Shown: in pieces, positions 40,197 to 50,679 of the stretch
Numbering within the stretch: position 1 is the first letter of the stretch
How the letters are laid out: every line of letters begins with the position of its first letter
Source: Hirudo medicinalis
Taxonomy: Eukaryota; Annelida; Clitellata; Hirudinida; Hirudinidae
NCBI GenBank assembly: GCA_011800805.1
Contig: MPNW01000512.1
Coordinates: forward strand, 22,780-86,779
DNA length: 64,000 bases
Reading direction: 5' to 3'
Made by a program: the position numbers and the translations under genes
Notes under the pieces: model-generated
Database searches by the model: none
What the model was told of the DNA's origin: nothing
The model's input: the letters and a program-made list of their open reading frames with translations, nothing else

Positions 40197-40556
40197 TCAA
40201 ACCGTGTCAATAAATTTGTTTCTGCAGAGGCCGACAATATCTTGAAGAGCAGAATATCTTCGAAGCATGTGCGCGATGTGTTTAGCGGTCGCACGGAAGA
40301 TAATTCTGAGTGGTTTATTAGGGCAGAATTGTGTGCCACTGACAGGAATTATGATATAAATGAAATAATTGTCATCTTCATTCTTCCTGTAACGTTGATT
40401 TGGTTTTAGTGGCTGCTTAATTTTGTCACGGTGAAGGATTTTTTGTTTTTTGAGGCAATCATCAAATGAGAGATCAAATGTTTCTAAAATCATCTGAAAT
40501 CTCTTGAGATTTTCCAGAATCTCATTTTGTAAATAGTATTTACCTTTCGATGACAT
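40197..40556 (-). CDS. Hypothetical 119-residue ORF
   Basis: A single open frame starting MSSKGKYYLQNEILENLKRF and ending CRNKFIDTV, mostly charged and helical in look. It contains ETFDLSFDDCLKKQKI and QLKPNQ-like segments. No signal peptide, membrane segment or recognised domain. An overlapping forward ORF of 87 codons shows that the region is generally open, so coding status is doubtful. Confidence 0.25.
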   Translation of the reverse strand: MSSKGKYYLQNEILENLKRFQMILETFDLSFDDCLKKQKILHRDKIKQPLKPNQRYRKNEDDNYFIYIIIPVSGTQFCPNKPLRIIFRATAKHIAHMLRRYSALQDIVGLCRNKFIDTV

Positions 40557-40979
40557 TGATTTGTGACAACATCGAGTTTCTTAGTATATGGAAATGACCG
40601 GATGCCTCTAACGAGGAAGTCTTCGATTCCCAATAAACAATGAAAATCAACTCATATCAGATATAACAAGTTCGCTAGCTACTCGATCAAGTGAAAACTA
40701 TTTTCCTGGTTTATAAAAATATGTAATCAATGAAAAAATCAACGAAATATGATATCACCTATATTGAATATCACATCAATGAGATATGTTTTATGACCTT
40801 GTTTTGTACGATATTTCAAAATTAATTCATTTAAATGATTTGAATGCGAAACTCCTCTTGAATAAAGAAATTGAGATTTACTCGAATACAAAAATAGCAC
40901 ATCTGATCTCAGTTGTTTGAGCTCTCAATCAGTCATCTCGTGACTGCAGCAGAGTTCATGAAAGTGATTTATTTGTAGA

Positions 40980-41165
40980 AGCTAATTACTACTATAATTA
41001 TAATTATAATAATATTAGAATTATATATGTATATATATACTATTATGTTATAATTATAATATTATAATTATATAATATTGAACATATATATAATATTTAA
41101 TTATTCAATATTATAATTATTATAATATAATTATAATATATAATATAATAATAATTATTATAATA
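40980..41165. repeat. AT-palindrome-rich low-complexity block
   Basis: Runs of ATTATAATATAATTATAAT and ATATATATAC with many self-complementary stretches. No coding potential. Other sequence from 40557 to 41929 shows no gene. Confidence 0.8.
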
Positions 41166-41929
41166 TAATCACTAAAACAAAACAACATCTATTCAATTAC
41201 CATGAATTATTTTTGTTTTATCAAAAATCCAAGTGTTATTGTTTAATAATGACGATGGTGACAGTTTTTTTCAACTCATAAATCTACTCACATTATAACA
41301 TCATTTGACGTGTTTTGTGACATATTTTCAAAAATGCCTCCGAAGAAATATTCGGTTGAATATTGCGAATTTTAAGAAAGAATTCTAGGATGATTTCGCA
41401 AATAATTATTTCTTTGAACTTAAATGAAGTTTTTTCGTTCATCGGTAGAAAACGCTTTTTTTTTTTTTTTTATTTGCATTATTAAGTCCGCTAATATTAT
41501 TGTGAAAAGTCAATTAATTTTTAAATTCTATCTTAATTCAGAGTTAAATTCATGCTAATTTTACTTCATCAACAATCGGTAGAAAGTTGCGAGGAAATGA
41601 CTTGCGCGAAACCTGATCCTGAGCCTGAAGAAGAAATGAACAATGAATGAATCAAGATTATGTTGTCTAATGTTATGCGAACCCTCATGTTATCTTGCAG
41701 TAATAAATATAAATAAATAAAATGTAAATTAATTTTGCAATAATGGTTCAAAGTCAATAATTTTTCAATTAATAAATCACTAATATCGATTAATAATCAG
41801 TTAAATAACAAACTAAAAAGTCAATTTTTAAGAAACTTCGTGGAAATTGCAGAATCTAAAAAAATAGATTCTTAACAAATTAAGAAAACATGTAGCAATT
41901 AATATTAATATTGTACATCTTGAAAGCCA

Positions 41930-42211
41930 TCATTGAGCCTTATCTTCACACTGATCTTCAGAAGATGGACCCCTTCTACGACATCTTCTGCCGTGGAACC
42001 TTAGTCTTTCGGCGGATGGGCCGCATCCGGTGATCAGCCGGATGTCCCTGTCATCTTGATTATGTTTTATGCCAGCACAACCAACTCGACACATGTCTTC
42101 CTCATTCAAAATTGCTGCCTTCCGATATTCTTGCCTGTAAAGACGACACGAAAATTCACGAAAAATTCTCGAGTGTGAGATTCCAACAACTGCATTTCCG
42201 TAGCGGTAATC
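41930..42211 (-). CDS. Cys-rich C-terminal exon of an unrecognised, possibly secreted protein
   Basis: After an acceptor at 42212-42213 (ATAATTGCAG), the minus strand is open for 93 codons. It starts DYRYGNAVVGISHSRIFREF, continues CRLYRQEYRKAAILNEEDMC, RVGCAGIKHNQDD and LITGCGPSAERL, then RFHGRRCRRRG and ends EDQCEDKAQ. It holds six Cys, one basic cluster (RRCRRR) and no membrane segment. A mature secreted peptide or its pro-region is possible, but no family is recognised and no upstream exon was found in the 600 bp before XRN2. It is arranged head to head with XRN2. An internal acceptor (TCTTTACAG, before QEYRKA) could shorten it. Confidence 0.4.
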   Translation of the reverse strand, partial: DYRYGNAVVGISHSRIFREFSCRLYRQEYRKAAILNEEDMCRVGCAGIKHNQDDRDIRLITGCGPSAERLRFHGRRCRRRGPSSEDQCEDKAQ

Positions 42212-42673
42212 CTGCAATTATAAATAATGTTGCGAAATAAATGACATTAATAATTTAAAAAAGTTCCAGCAACTTCACGAAAAAGCGCGACCGACAAATT
42301 AGTTACTTTCAAAGTCCAATTATTATCTTTTAGCAAAACTCTCACAAGAATTTTTATTTCGAACGAAATTTATTTAAACCGCTGTTTTTATATGCAATTA
42401 TTATTCAGAATATTAATTATGTATTAATTATATTAAAACATAATTTGGTCAATTTATCTCCTTTTGATTTTATTTTTAGTCAATGAGTTTCGTTTTAGAA
42501 CATTAAAAAAGCCTAACAAAAACGAATAAAATTGAATTAACTACAGAATAAAATGTTGACAAAAATTTAAATAATTTAAAACTAAGTAAAAAATTAATTA
42601 AAAAATTGATTGAAACTTAATTAAAAATTAATTAAGTATTAATTATTAAGCAGAATATTATATTCAGTATCTT

Positions 42674-42801
42674 TTACTTGTTCGAGAGACGATAAACGTA
42701 GATTCGAAACTATCAACCAACTCCTTGAATATCTCGATTCAAATAAACTCGATTGTATATTTGTATCCACCGATAAATCCCATCCCTTAAGTAACGATTA
42801 A
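42674..42801 (+). CDS. Exon-like stretch ending 24 bp before the XRN2 ATG
   Basis: After an acceptor TATATTCAG (ending about 42678), the forward frame reads SFTCSRDDKRRFETINQLLE then YLDSNKLDCIFVSTDKSHPL, ending SND and TAA at 42799-42801. The composition is protein-like in an AT-rich surround. It could be the 3' end of another gene packed against XRN2, or a chance open frame in the XRN2 5' UTR. Confidence 0.25.
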
Positions 42802-42825
42802 ATTTCAAGAACATTGAACTGGAAA

Positions 42826-45663
42826 ATGGGAGTCCCAGCATTTTTCCGTTGGTTAAGCAAAAAGTACCCATCTGTAGTGGTTCACTGTAGAGAGGAGAAG
42901 GCCAAGGTTATTGACGGAGTCAAGGTACCAATCGACATAACCCAGCCCAATCCAAATGAATTTGAATTGGATAATTTGTATTTGGACATGAACGGTATTA
43001 TTCATCCGTGCTGTCATCCGGAGAACAAACCAGCCCCCAACAACGAAGATGAAATGATGGAAGCCATCTTTGAATACATAGACAGATTAGTTGCCATCGT
43101 CAGACCAAGAAAACTATTGTATATGGCCATCGATGGTGTGGCGCCGAGAGCCAAAATGAACCAACAGCGATCGAGAAGGTTCAGAGCGTCAAAAGAAACC
43201 GTCGAGAAAAGAGATGAACGCGCAAAGGTAATTGCAGAATTAAAAGCAAGAGGTATTGAAATTGCATCCGACAAACAGGAAACTCAACACTTCGACAGCA
43301 ACTGCATCACTCCAGGAACGGAATTCATGTCATGCTTGGCTGAATGCCTCAGGTATTACATCCACGTCAAGATGAACAGTGATGCTGGCTGGTCTCAGAT
43401 TATGGTAATTCTTTCTGATGCCAACGTACCAGGAGAAGGGGAGCACAAGATCATGGATTATATCAGGCGCCAGAGAGCTCAACCGAATCACGACCCAAAC
43501 ACAAGGCACTGCCTGTGCGGTGCTGATGCCGATCTCATAATGTTAGGCCTGGCAACGCACGAGACCAACTTCACAATCATCAGGGAGGAATTCAAACCCC
43601 ATCAGGAAAGGCCTTGCGAAATATGCGGTCAGACTGGCCATAAAATGATCGAATGCACTGGCGCACCAAAAGAAAAAGAAGGAGAATATGACGAGAAAGT
43701 GCCGTCTGTGGCATCGGAACAAGAATTTATATTTTTGCGTTTGAATATCCTGCGAGAATATCTTTTCAAGGAATTGAAAATTGTCAATCTTCCATTTGAA
43801 GAGGATTTTGAAAGAGCAATCGATGATTGGGTGTTGATGTGCTTCTTCGTTGGGAATGATTTTCTTCCTCATTTGCCCTCGTTGGAGATAAGAGAAGGGG
43901 CTATTGACCGACTGATTGGACTGTGGAAAAGGGTACTGTACAAAACCAAGGGCTATCTGACAGACAGCGGCCACGTACACTTGGACAGAGTGCAACTGAT
44001 GTTAGCTGATCTCGGAGAAATGGAAGATGCAATTTTCAAGAAGAGAAAAGAGACAGAGGAAATGTTTAAGAGAAGAAACGAGGATAGAAACAAGAGGCAG
44101 AAAAGATCAAACGATGCTCCTGCCTACATTCCTGCAGGAGCTTTTGCCCCTGTGCCTTTAGGCAAGAATGTGAAGCACGACATTCTGAGCAGTACCGCCA
44201 TTAAAAATGAAAGGCAGCAAAACTTTAGAGCTGAATTATCGGAAAATCTTAATAATGCTTCCGAAAAGAAAGACTCACTGGAACCTAAAGACAATCAGGA
44301 AAGAACCAGCAAGAAAAGAAAATTGAATGAAGATGACGGTCAACCAGAAGATAGCGTCAGACTGTGGGAAGATGGCTGGAAGGAAAGATATTACATGAAC
44401 AAGTTCAGTGAAGGCGCAGAAGATCGCAACTTCAGAAACAGAGTTGCCAACGAATACATACTCGGTATTTGCTGGGTTCTTCAATATTATTACCAGGGCT
44501 GTCCTTCGTGGAACTGGTACTTTCCTTATCACTACGCACCTTTTGCATCGGATTTTGCAAATATTGAGAGTCAAATCGTCAATTTCCCAATGGATACCAA
44601 ACCATTCAAACCACTTGAGCAGCTCATGGCAGTGTTCCCAGCTGCAAGCAAGAAATTTCTGCCTTCATCCTGGCGGGAACTGATGTACCGATCCGATTCA
44701 AGAATAATTGACTTTTATCCAAATAATTTTAAGATTGATCTTAATGGAAAGGCACAGGCATGGCAAGGCGTGGCACTCTTGCCTTTCGTTGATGAAAAGC
44801 GCTTGCTGGACACACTGAAGACTGTTTATTTGAACCTGACAGAAGATGAACAAAGGAGGAACTCTCTTGGAAATGAAGTGCTATTTGTTAACAAGCGGCA
44901 CGTGTCATTTACTTCACTTGAAGCTTTATACGAAGGTGGCCATGATGAGACCAAGGTTCATTTGAATGTCTCCATGACCGGTGGAATTGCTGGCCTCGTT
45001 TGGTGCGATGAGTTCGTCGTTTTGCCTGGGAATGTGGTCAGTTCTCCTTTGCCACGGATGGATGACTGCCCGCACAACGAAACCATCTGTGTCAAATTCT
45101 TAAATCCCCAATATGATCCAAGTTTCACATTCCCGGCCAAATTGTTGCCCAATGCAAAAATCCCAGAACCAGTTTTGATTCCATGGATTGAAAATAACGG
45201 AAGGAGATTTGCCAATAATAATGAATATTCAAATACTCACGATGCTTCAGCTGCAAGGAGGATGCTCAGAGGAAGTCTAAATCATAGACACGTACCCCAA
45301 CAGAGACCTCAGGTAGTCCGCCATGACTATGGAGAAGCTTCGTCCAGAAATCGTTCCAATAATGCTCACGATCTTAATGGTCGCGCCTTACCGGACTCCT
45401 ACCACCCTTACTCTTCAGGGTGGTTTCCGAACCAACACATGGGATTCAACCAGGGCTACGGACAAGGTCATTCGATTCAACAAGCCGGATATAACCAGTA
45501 TTCCAGGCACGGTTATCCAAATAATTCTACGGGATACAATCACAATAACGTACAGCAATTTCATAACCACATGCAGAGCCAATATTCTCAGAACCACACT
45601 TCCAGGCCCAGACACGAAGCACCACGTCATCAAAGGCATCATCCTTATTCCGGGCGTCATTGA
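42826..45663 (+). CDS. XRN2: 5'-3' exoribonuclease 2 (nuclear, Rat1-type), intronless
   Basis: Processive nuclear 5'-to-3' exoribonuclease used in transcription termination (torpedo model), rRNA/snoRNA trimming and RNA surveillance. One exon, 945 aa. The ATG at 42826 gives the family start MGVPAFFRWLSKKYPS; extending four codons upstream would need a TTG start and is not justified. CR1 includes LYLDMNGIIHPCCHPE, MAIDGVAPRAKMNQQRSRRF, DSNCITPGTEFM, LSDANVPGEGEHKIMDYIRR and CLCGADADLIMLGLATHE, which carry the metal-binding acidic residues. A zinc knuckle (CEICGQTGHKMIEC, about residue 264) is the XRN2/Rat1 hallmark. CR2 follows (DWVLMCFFVGNDFLPHLPSL), then a charged linker, then WKERYYMNKF, YYYQGCPSWNWYFPYHYAPF and QGVALLPFVDEKRL. 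The tail is Asn/His/Tyr/Gln-rich. Identification is secure. Confidence 0.98.
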   Translation: MGVPAFFRWLSKKYPSVVVHCREEKAKVIDGVKVPIDITQPNPNEFELDNLYLDMNGIIHPCCHPENKPAPNNEDEMMEAIFEYIDRLVAIVRPRKLLYMAIDGVAPRAKMNQQRSRRFRASKETVEKRDERAKVIAELKARGIEIASDKQETQHFDSNCITPGTEFMSCLAECLRYYIHVKMNSDAGWSQIMVILSDANVPGEGEHKIMDYIRRQRAQPNHDPNTRHCLCGADADLIMLGLATHETNFTIIREEFKPHQERPCEICGQTGHKMIECTGAPKEKEGEYDEKVPSVASEQEFIFLRLNILREYLFKELKIVNLPFEEDFERAIDDWVLMCFFVGNDFLPHLPSLEIREGAIDRLIGLWKRVLYKTKGYLTDSGHVHLDRVQLMLADLGEMEDAIFKKRKETEEMFKRRNEDRNKRQKRSNDAPAYIPAGAFAPVPLGKNVKHDILSSTAIKNERQQNFRAELSENLNNASEKKDSLEPKDNQERTSKKRKLNEDDGQPEDSVRLWEDGWKERYYMNKFSEGAEDRNFRNRVANEYILGICWVLQYYYQGCPSWNWYFPYHYAPFASDFANIESQIVNFPMDTKPFKPLEQLMAVFPAASKKFLPSSWRELMYRSDSRIIDFYPNNFKIDLNGKAQAWQGVALLPFVDEKRLLDTLKTVYLNLTEDEQRRNSLGNEVLFVNKRHVSFTSLEALYEGGHDETKVHLNVSMTGGIAGLVWCDEFVVLPGNVVSSPLPRMDDCPHNETICVKFLNPQYDPSFTFPAKLLPNAKIPEPVLIPWIENNGRRFANNNEYSNTHDASAARRMLRGSLNHRHVPQQRPQVVRHDYGEASSRNRSNNAHDLNGRALPDSYHPYSSGWFPNQHMGFNQGYGQGHSIQQAGYNQYSRHGYPNNSTGYNHNNVQQFHNHMQSQYSQNHTSRPRHEAPRHQRHHPYSGRH

Positions 45664-45780
45664 GTGCATTGCTGGACTTTAGTGATGTTTTGTTGTTGGA
45701 GATGTTTTCATTCAACCTATTGTCATATTTAAAACGCTGGTTATTTTGCATTCCAATGATAGTCACGGTTATTATTGGTT

Positions 45781-45786
45781 AATAAA
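45781..45786 (+). promoter_or_regulatory. Candidate XRN2 polyadenylation signal
   Basis: AATAAA 118 bp after the XRN2 stop, in AT-rich sequence. Consistent position, but the hexamer is common in this genome. Confidence 0.45.
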
Positions 45787-46905
45787 TTCCAAAGAACTTT
45801 GTTACTGACAACGACGTGCTGCAAGAACAATTCTAAGGAACGCAATTTTTGAAAATAAGATGTGAACGAACACTTCAAACAATTTGTACGTGTTTAAATC
45901 ATCTGTTAAACACGTTACTGGTAAGACATATTTTCAATGAGTAATTTGGATAAGTATAAAAATACATTAGAGATTGAAGAAAAAGGCTAATTTTGTTTAT
46001 CTTATCCCCCATTTGATGCATTTTGGACTCAAAAAGTTTCGTTTTTGGACTAATAAAAAAAAATCACAATAAAATAAATGAAATCTTGTTTCGAGAGTCT
46101 CAATTCGTATTTGAATATGTAAATCTCCATTCTAGATTAAAAGCCGTTTATTAACGAACTGCACAATGGTTGCTAATAAATATATTTTTAATAAATACAT
46201 ATGAGTGGATATTATTGATTTTATGTTCCGTCACTGCCCTTCTGCAATCCGTGCAATCCCATGTCCACTGAAGCGACCACAGAGATTGACCCTAAGATTA
46301 CTATTACGTCCTTGTAATAAATAATACTCTCCACTGATGTCTTAATGTAGATGCTCCTACAAAGTCAACCATGTTTGATGGCGGTCCTGAAATTGTGATG
46401 GTAACACCGCACAATGGATCAGCCCTATTTTTGAGAGGTTCTGATAAACTGACAATGATGAACTGATAATGATGAACTGACAATGACAAAACTGACAATG
46501 ATAAACACGTGGAGGGAGGTTCCCGTGGGACTGAGGGCTTTTAATGTTCCTAAAATCCGCCCCGTATCTAAGTTATTATTACTATTATTATTATTATTAA
46601 TGACGTTATATTCACTATTACTGTGATTAAATGACGTTTTATTTGTTTTAAAATTAATTTGATAAAATTAATCAAATCGATTAAAGGTTATTTAGTTTAA
46701 ATAATTTATGAGGCAATCATAATTTTTGTCGCCAGGATCTATAATGGTTATTACTATTAACTAATAATAATTATTATTATTACTTTCATTTACTCTCTCA
46801 AGAGAATATCAGACTCGAGGCTTGTCAAGGTATTGGAGGTTTTACTCATGAGGCACGGAGGCAATCCATAATCGCAATGCAACCGAAACCGATTGATCGC
46901 CATTA

Positions 46906-47042
<137 letters not shown>

Positions 47043-47249
47043 AACCTTTTCACTCGTGAGAAAACACACTCTTTCATCAAGAACATCACAAGTTTTAAAT
47101 TTATCAGCAGAATCAGGAAATTAATTCTACTTCCATAAAAAAAAGAAGGCTGGCAAAACTACGAAATGTCTGAAAATTGTTATAAATGATTATTTTAACA
47201 AATTATAATTTTTACAATTGATTATTTTAATAAAATAATAATCATCAGC

Positions 47250-47543
47250 TCCCCTACCCTAGGGCACTCCCTGACGGTGCAGGCTGAGTTGCGAACACGA
47301 CACATTACGACTGCAATTATTCATATTACCATATTATGTTTATTTTTCCGACGATCAAAAGTCTTGTAAGTGCTGACGTTGTGTTTTGAAGTTTTAATTC
47401 ATGCACTACAACCACNTTGCGAACACGACACATTACGACTGCAATTATTCATATTACCATATTATGTTTATTTTTCCGACGATCAAAAGTCTTGTAAGTG
47501 CTGACGTTGTGTTTTGAAGTTTTAATTCATGCACTACAACCAC
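47250..47543. repeat. Dispersed repeat copy B with a 127-bp direct duplication around one n
   Basis: 47250-47325 matches the repeat at 35690-35775 (GGTGCAGGCTG and GTTGCGAACACGACACATTA). The block 47289-47415 is repeated without visible change at 47417-47543, separated by a single n. It is probably an unresolved contig overlap rather than a true duplication. No gene seen from 45670 to 48283 apart from repeats. Confidence 0.75.
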
Positions 47544-48283
47544 AAGTTCATAACTAACAAAAGTTAAAATCTGAGAGAATATAGAAGTAAATTTGTATTT
47601 TTACATTTAACTATTATATTAGTGCAAGAAATCTTTACATTTACGCTGATATGTACAAGTTGAGGCGCAATTTTTAGACAGAAGATTTTTAGATGCATAT
47701 TTTTTAATAATTCGCAACTACGAACCCAATTAACATGACAAAAAAGGAATCTAAATATGCACGAGGCGTGCACTTAAGGCAAGAATTCCTTCTTAATATC
47801 TTTTAAATAAATAATTTTTTTTTTAAATATTTTTAAAAAATATTTTGAAGTTGAAAGACATTAATTATTCTTAGTAGAAATTACAGAACTCATAATATTC
47901 TAATACTGTAGGAAGCGAGTAAATAATAATTTTATAAATAACATATCCAGATTCTAAGATCGCTGATCAATAAAAATTCATTCGGATCATTCAATAATCT
48001 AACAACTCACAAAGTTATTAACTCAACTGACAATTTGTCAAATATTATTTGTCAAATCATTAGTAAACTCGGAAACGCATACATACAAATCTCACCTCAT
48101 AATTTTCTTTCAATTCCAAATTGATGAATATTTCAATTGCAACGAAGTAAACTTAAACAATAGTCTAACTAAAACTACAACATTATTCTGCTACTTTACA
48201 TATTTACATATTTTGTTAAAAGATTCGAATTCAAAAATTGCAGTGCAGCTAACTAAATGTGTTCTTCCACTGACGACATCGAT

Positions 48284-50679
48284 TCAAACGTTAGAAATTC
48301 TACACCGTTCCACAGGATTTCGTCGCAACCCTTTGGATCTGGACGGGCAACTGATTTTGGAGCTTGTGTTTTGTTTTCTCCTCCTCTTCTTACAAAGATT
48401 TTGAAATGTTTTTTTCCAGTCCTTCATGAAACCGCAGTACACAAAAAAGTTGCTGGCAAAGTTGAGGGCGGTAGAGAAGTTGGTGACGAGAACAGCCATC
48501 TGGTAAGCCTTCCTGTCCAGGATCAACTCGATGGACTTGATGACCATCGACGGGCACACGAGAAAAAGGAAGGAGGTTTCCATGACGACGACCATGATAG
48601 TGATCCTGGTGCAACCGTAGCGATGGCCTTTGAGCAGCTTTTTCGCCCTGTTACGGAGGAGGATGACGACGAGGCTGACGTTGGTGAAGGTCAAGGACAC
48701 GAGGGGAAGGAAGGTGTCGAAGAAACTCAAGAGGATGAAGTAAGTCAGCTTGAACTTGTCACTAGCGAAGAGTGACGATGGAACAATGGAATATGAGTAG
48801 CAGTTCGAACTGAATATGAGTAATCATTCAAACGTTTATTTTCATTTCCATGTTATTTGTGTTACAAAACAGTTATAATGAATTAACTCAATTATCCAAT
48901 ATTTGCATCAATGGTGCTCTTTGGTAGAAGGATTTATTTTTGACTTGATTTGACGAGACTTTTAATTAAACATGACTTAAAGTAGAAGTAACTCAAAAAG
49001 AAACAATTGCACAACAAAGTTAAGGATGAACAAAGGGATAAAATCCTGAACTGGAAAAAATGTTTGCTGGCGGTTCTAAACATTAAGCGGTCAGGATTAA
49101 AATAGGTCTGGAGGGGATGAAGTTCTAAGTGTGTATGAATCAAGTTATATTTAGCATTGGTTACACTATCGAGGATGGAATTGCTGAGAATACCCGCGGA
49201 ACAGGGCACAAAATTATAGCATAATTACATTAATTATTATTACATTATTAATACATTATTACATTATTAATTACATTAATATGATATTTCTGTATTTACT
49301 AGTTAATCGTTCTCCTTCATTGTCTTCAAAGCAGTTGCCTACCTCAGATTCTGACTGGCGCAAATGTTTTTCTTGAGTCTGGCAGCGAAAAACAAAGGTA
49401 TATCCACAACGATGGCACAAATGGCGATGATGACCGAAGATGCAACGTTGTTTCTGAGTTTGAGGAACTGACGAGCATAAATCGGTTGCCACACTGCCAG
49501 GAACCTCTCAGAGGAGATGACAACCATAATCCAAGAACTGGAAAATATGAAGAGATTCCTCAAAGGCTGTGAGAGGATTCCACGGTAGAAGAACTGGTAG
49601 ATTTCAAATCCCTTCGGCAGCAAACTAGTGGGAATGATGCCGAAGAAGCAAACGATGCAGAACAAAAGGTCAGAGGTTGCGAGGGCAAGGAGACCAGCAT
49701 AGGCAGGTTTTTCCAGAGATTCGATGTTCCTGCTCATTTGGGAGAATTTGTAGGAAAGTACGACAATGCTGAGGGTGTTGCNNNNNNNNNNNNNNNNNNN
49801 NNNNNNNNNNNNNNNNNNNNNNNNNNNNNNNNNNNNNNNNNNNNNNNNNNNNNNNNNNNNNNNNNNNNNNNNNNNNNNNNNNNNNNNNNNNNNNNNNNNN
49901 NNNNNNNNNNNNNNNNNNNNNNNNNNNNNNNNNNNNNNNNNNNNNNNNNNNNNNNNNNNNNNNNNNNNNNNNNNNNNNNNNNNNNNNNNNNNNNNNNNNN
50001 NNNNNNNNNNNNNNNNNNNNNNNNNNNNNNNNNNNNNNNNNNNNNNNNNNNNNNNNNNNNNNNNNNNNNNNNNNNNNNNNNNNNNNNNNNNNNNNNNNNN
50101 NNNNNNNNNNNNNNNNNNNNNNNNNNNNNNNNNNNNNNNNNNNNNNNNNNNNNNNNNNNNNNNNNNNNNNNNNNNNNNNNNNNNNNNNNNNNNNNNNNNN
50201 NNNNNNNNNNNNNNNNNNNNNNNNNNNNNNNNNNNNNNNNNNNNNNNNNNNNNNNNNNNNNNNNNNNNNNNNNNNNNNNNNNNNNNNNNNNNNNNNNNNN
50301 NNNNNNNNNNNNNNNNNNNNNNNNNNNNNNNNNNNNNNNNNNNNNNNNNNNNNNNNNNNNNNNNNNNNNNNNNNNNNNNNNNNNNNNNNNNNNNNNNNNN
50401 NNNNNNNNNNNNNNNNNNNNNNNNNNNNNNNNNNNNNNNNNNNNNNNNNNNNNNNNNNNNNNNNNNNNNNNNNNNNNNNNNNNNNNNNNNNNNNNNNNNN
50501 NNNNNNNTGTAGGAAAGTACGACAATGCTGAGGGTGTTGCCCAGAGCTCCGAGGAGGAGAACGATGGAGGTTGCGTAGTGGAAAGGAACCCTGATGACGT
50601 CGATGAAGGACTCTTGTTTGAACTTGAAGTCAGTTTCGTTGGAAACAAGATTAAACATTTCAGTGAAATTTACGTTCAT
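48284..50679 (-). CDS. Rhodopsin-family GPCR, FMRFamide/neuropeptide-receptor-like (paralogue 2, interrupted by assembly gap)
   Basis: Two minus-strand exons, 49343-50679 (with a run of n at 49782-50507) and 48284-48809, joined in phase 2/1 (AG|T). The N-terminus is MNVNFTEMFNLVSNETDFKF. TM1 has GALGNTLSIVVLSY, TM2 LALATSDLLFCIV. TM3 ends ISSERFLAVWQPIYA (ERF). TM4 and loop 2 differ from paralogue 1 (AICAIVVDIPLFFAARLKKN). TM5-TM7 are nearly the same (ALNFASNFFVYCGF). The tail is basic (CKKRRRKQNTSSK) and longer. The gap is probably spurious because the 33 bp on its two sides are the same; closing it restores a receptor of normal size. Same intron position and strand as the gene at 32813-34190. 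Confidence 0.88.
49782..50507. other. 726-n assembly gap inside GPCR 2
   Basis: The bases before (49749-49781) and after (50508-50540) are the same 33-bp sequence, starting TGTAGGAAAGTACGACAATG and ending GGGTGTTGC. This indicates overlapping contig ends rather than missing sequence. Confidence 0.9.

Noticed and set aside
40590..40640. tRNA-like T-arm (TCTTCGATTCCC)
   Set aside because: No acceptor stem or D-arm can be built around it.
42814..42825. Four extra N-terminal codons for XRN2
   Set aside because: They require a TTG start; the family begins at MGVPAFF, and an ATG is present exactly there.
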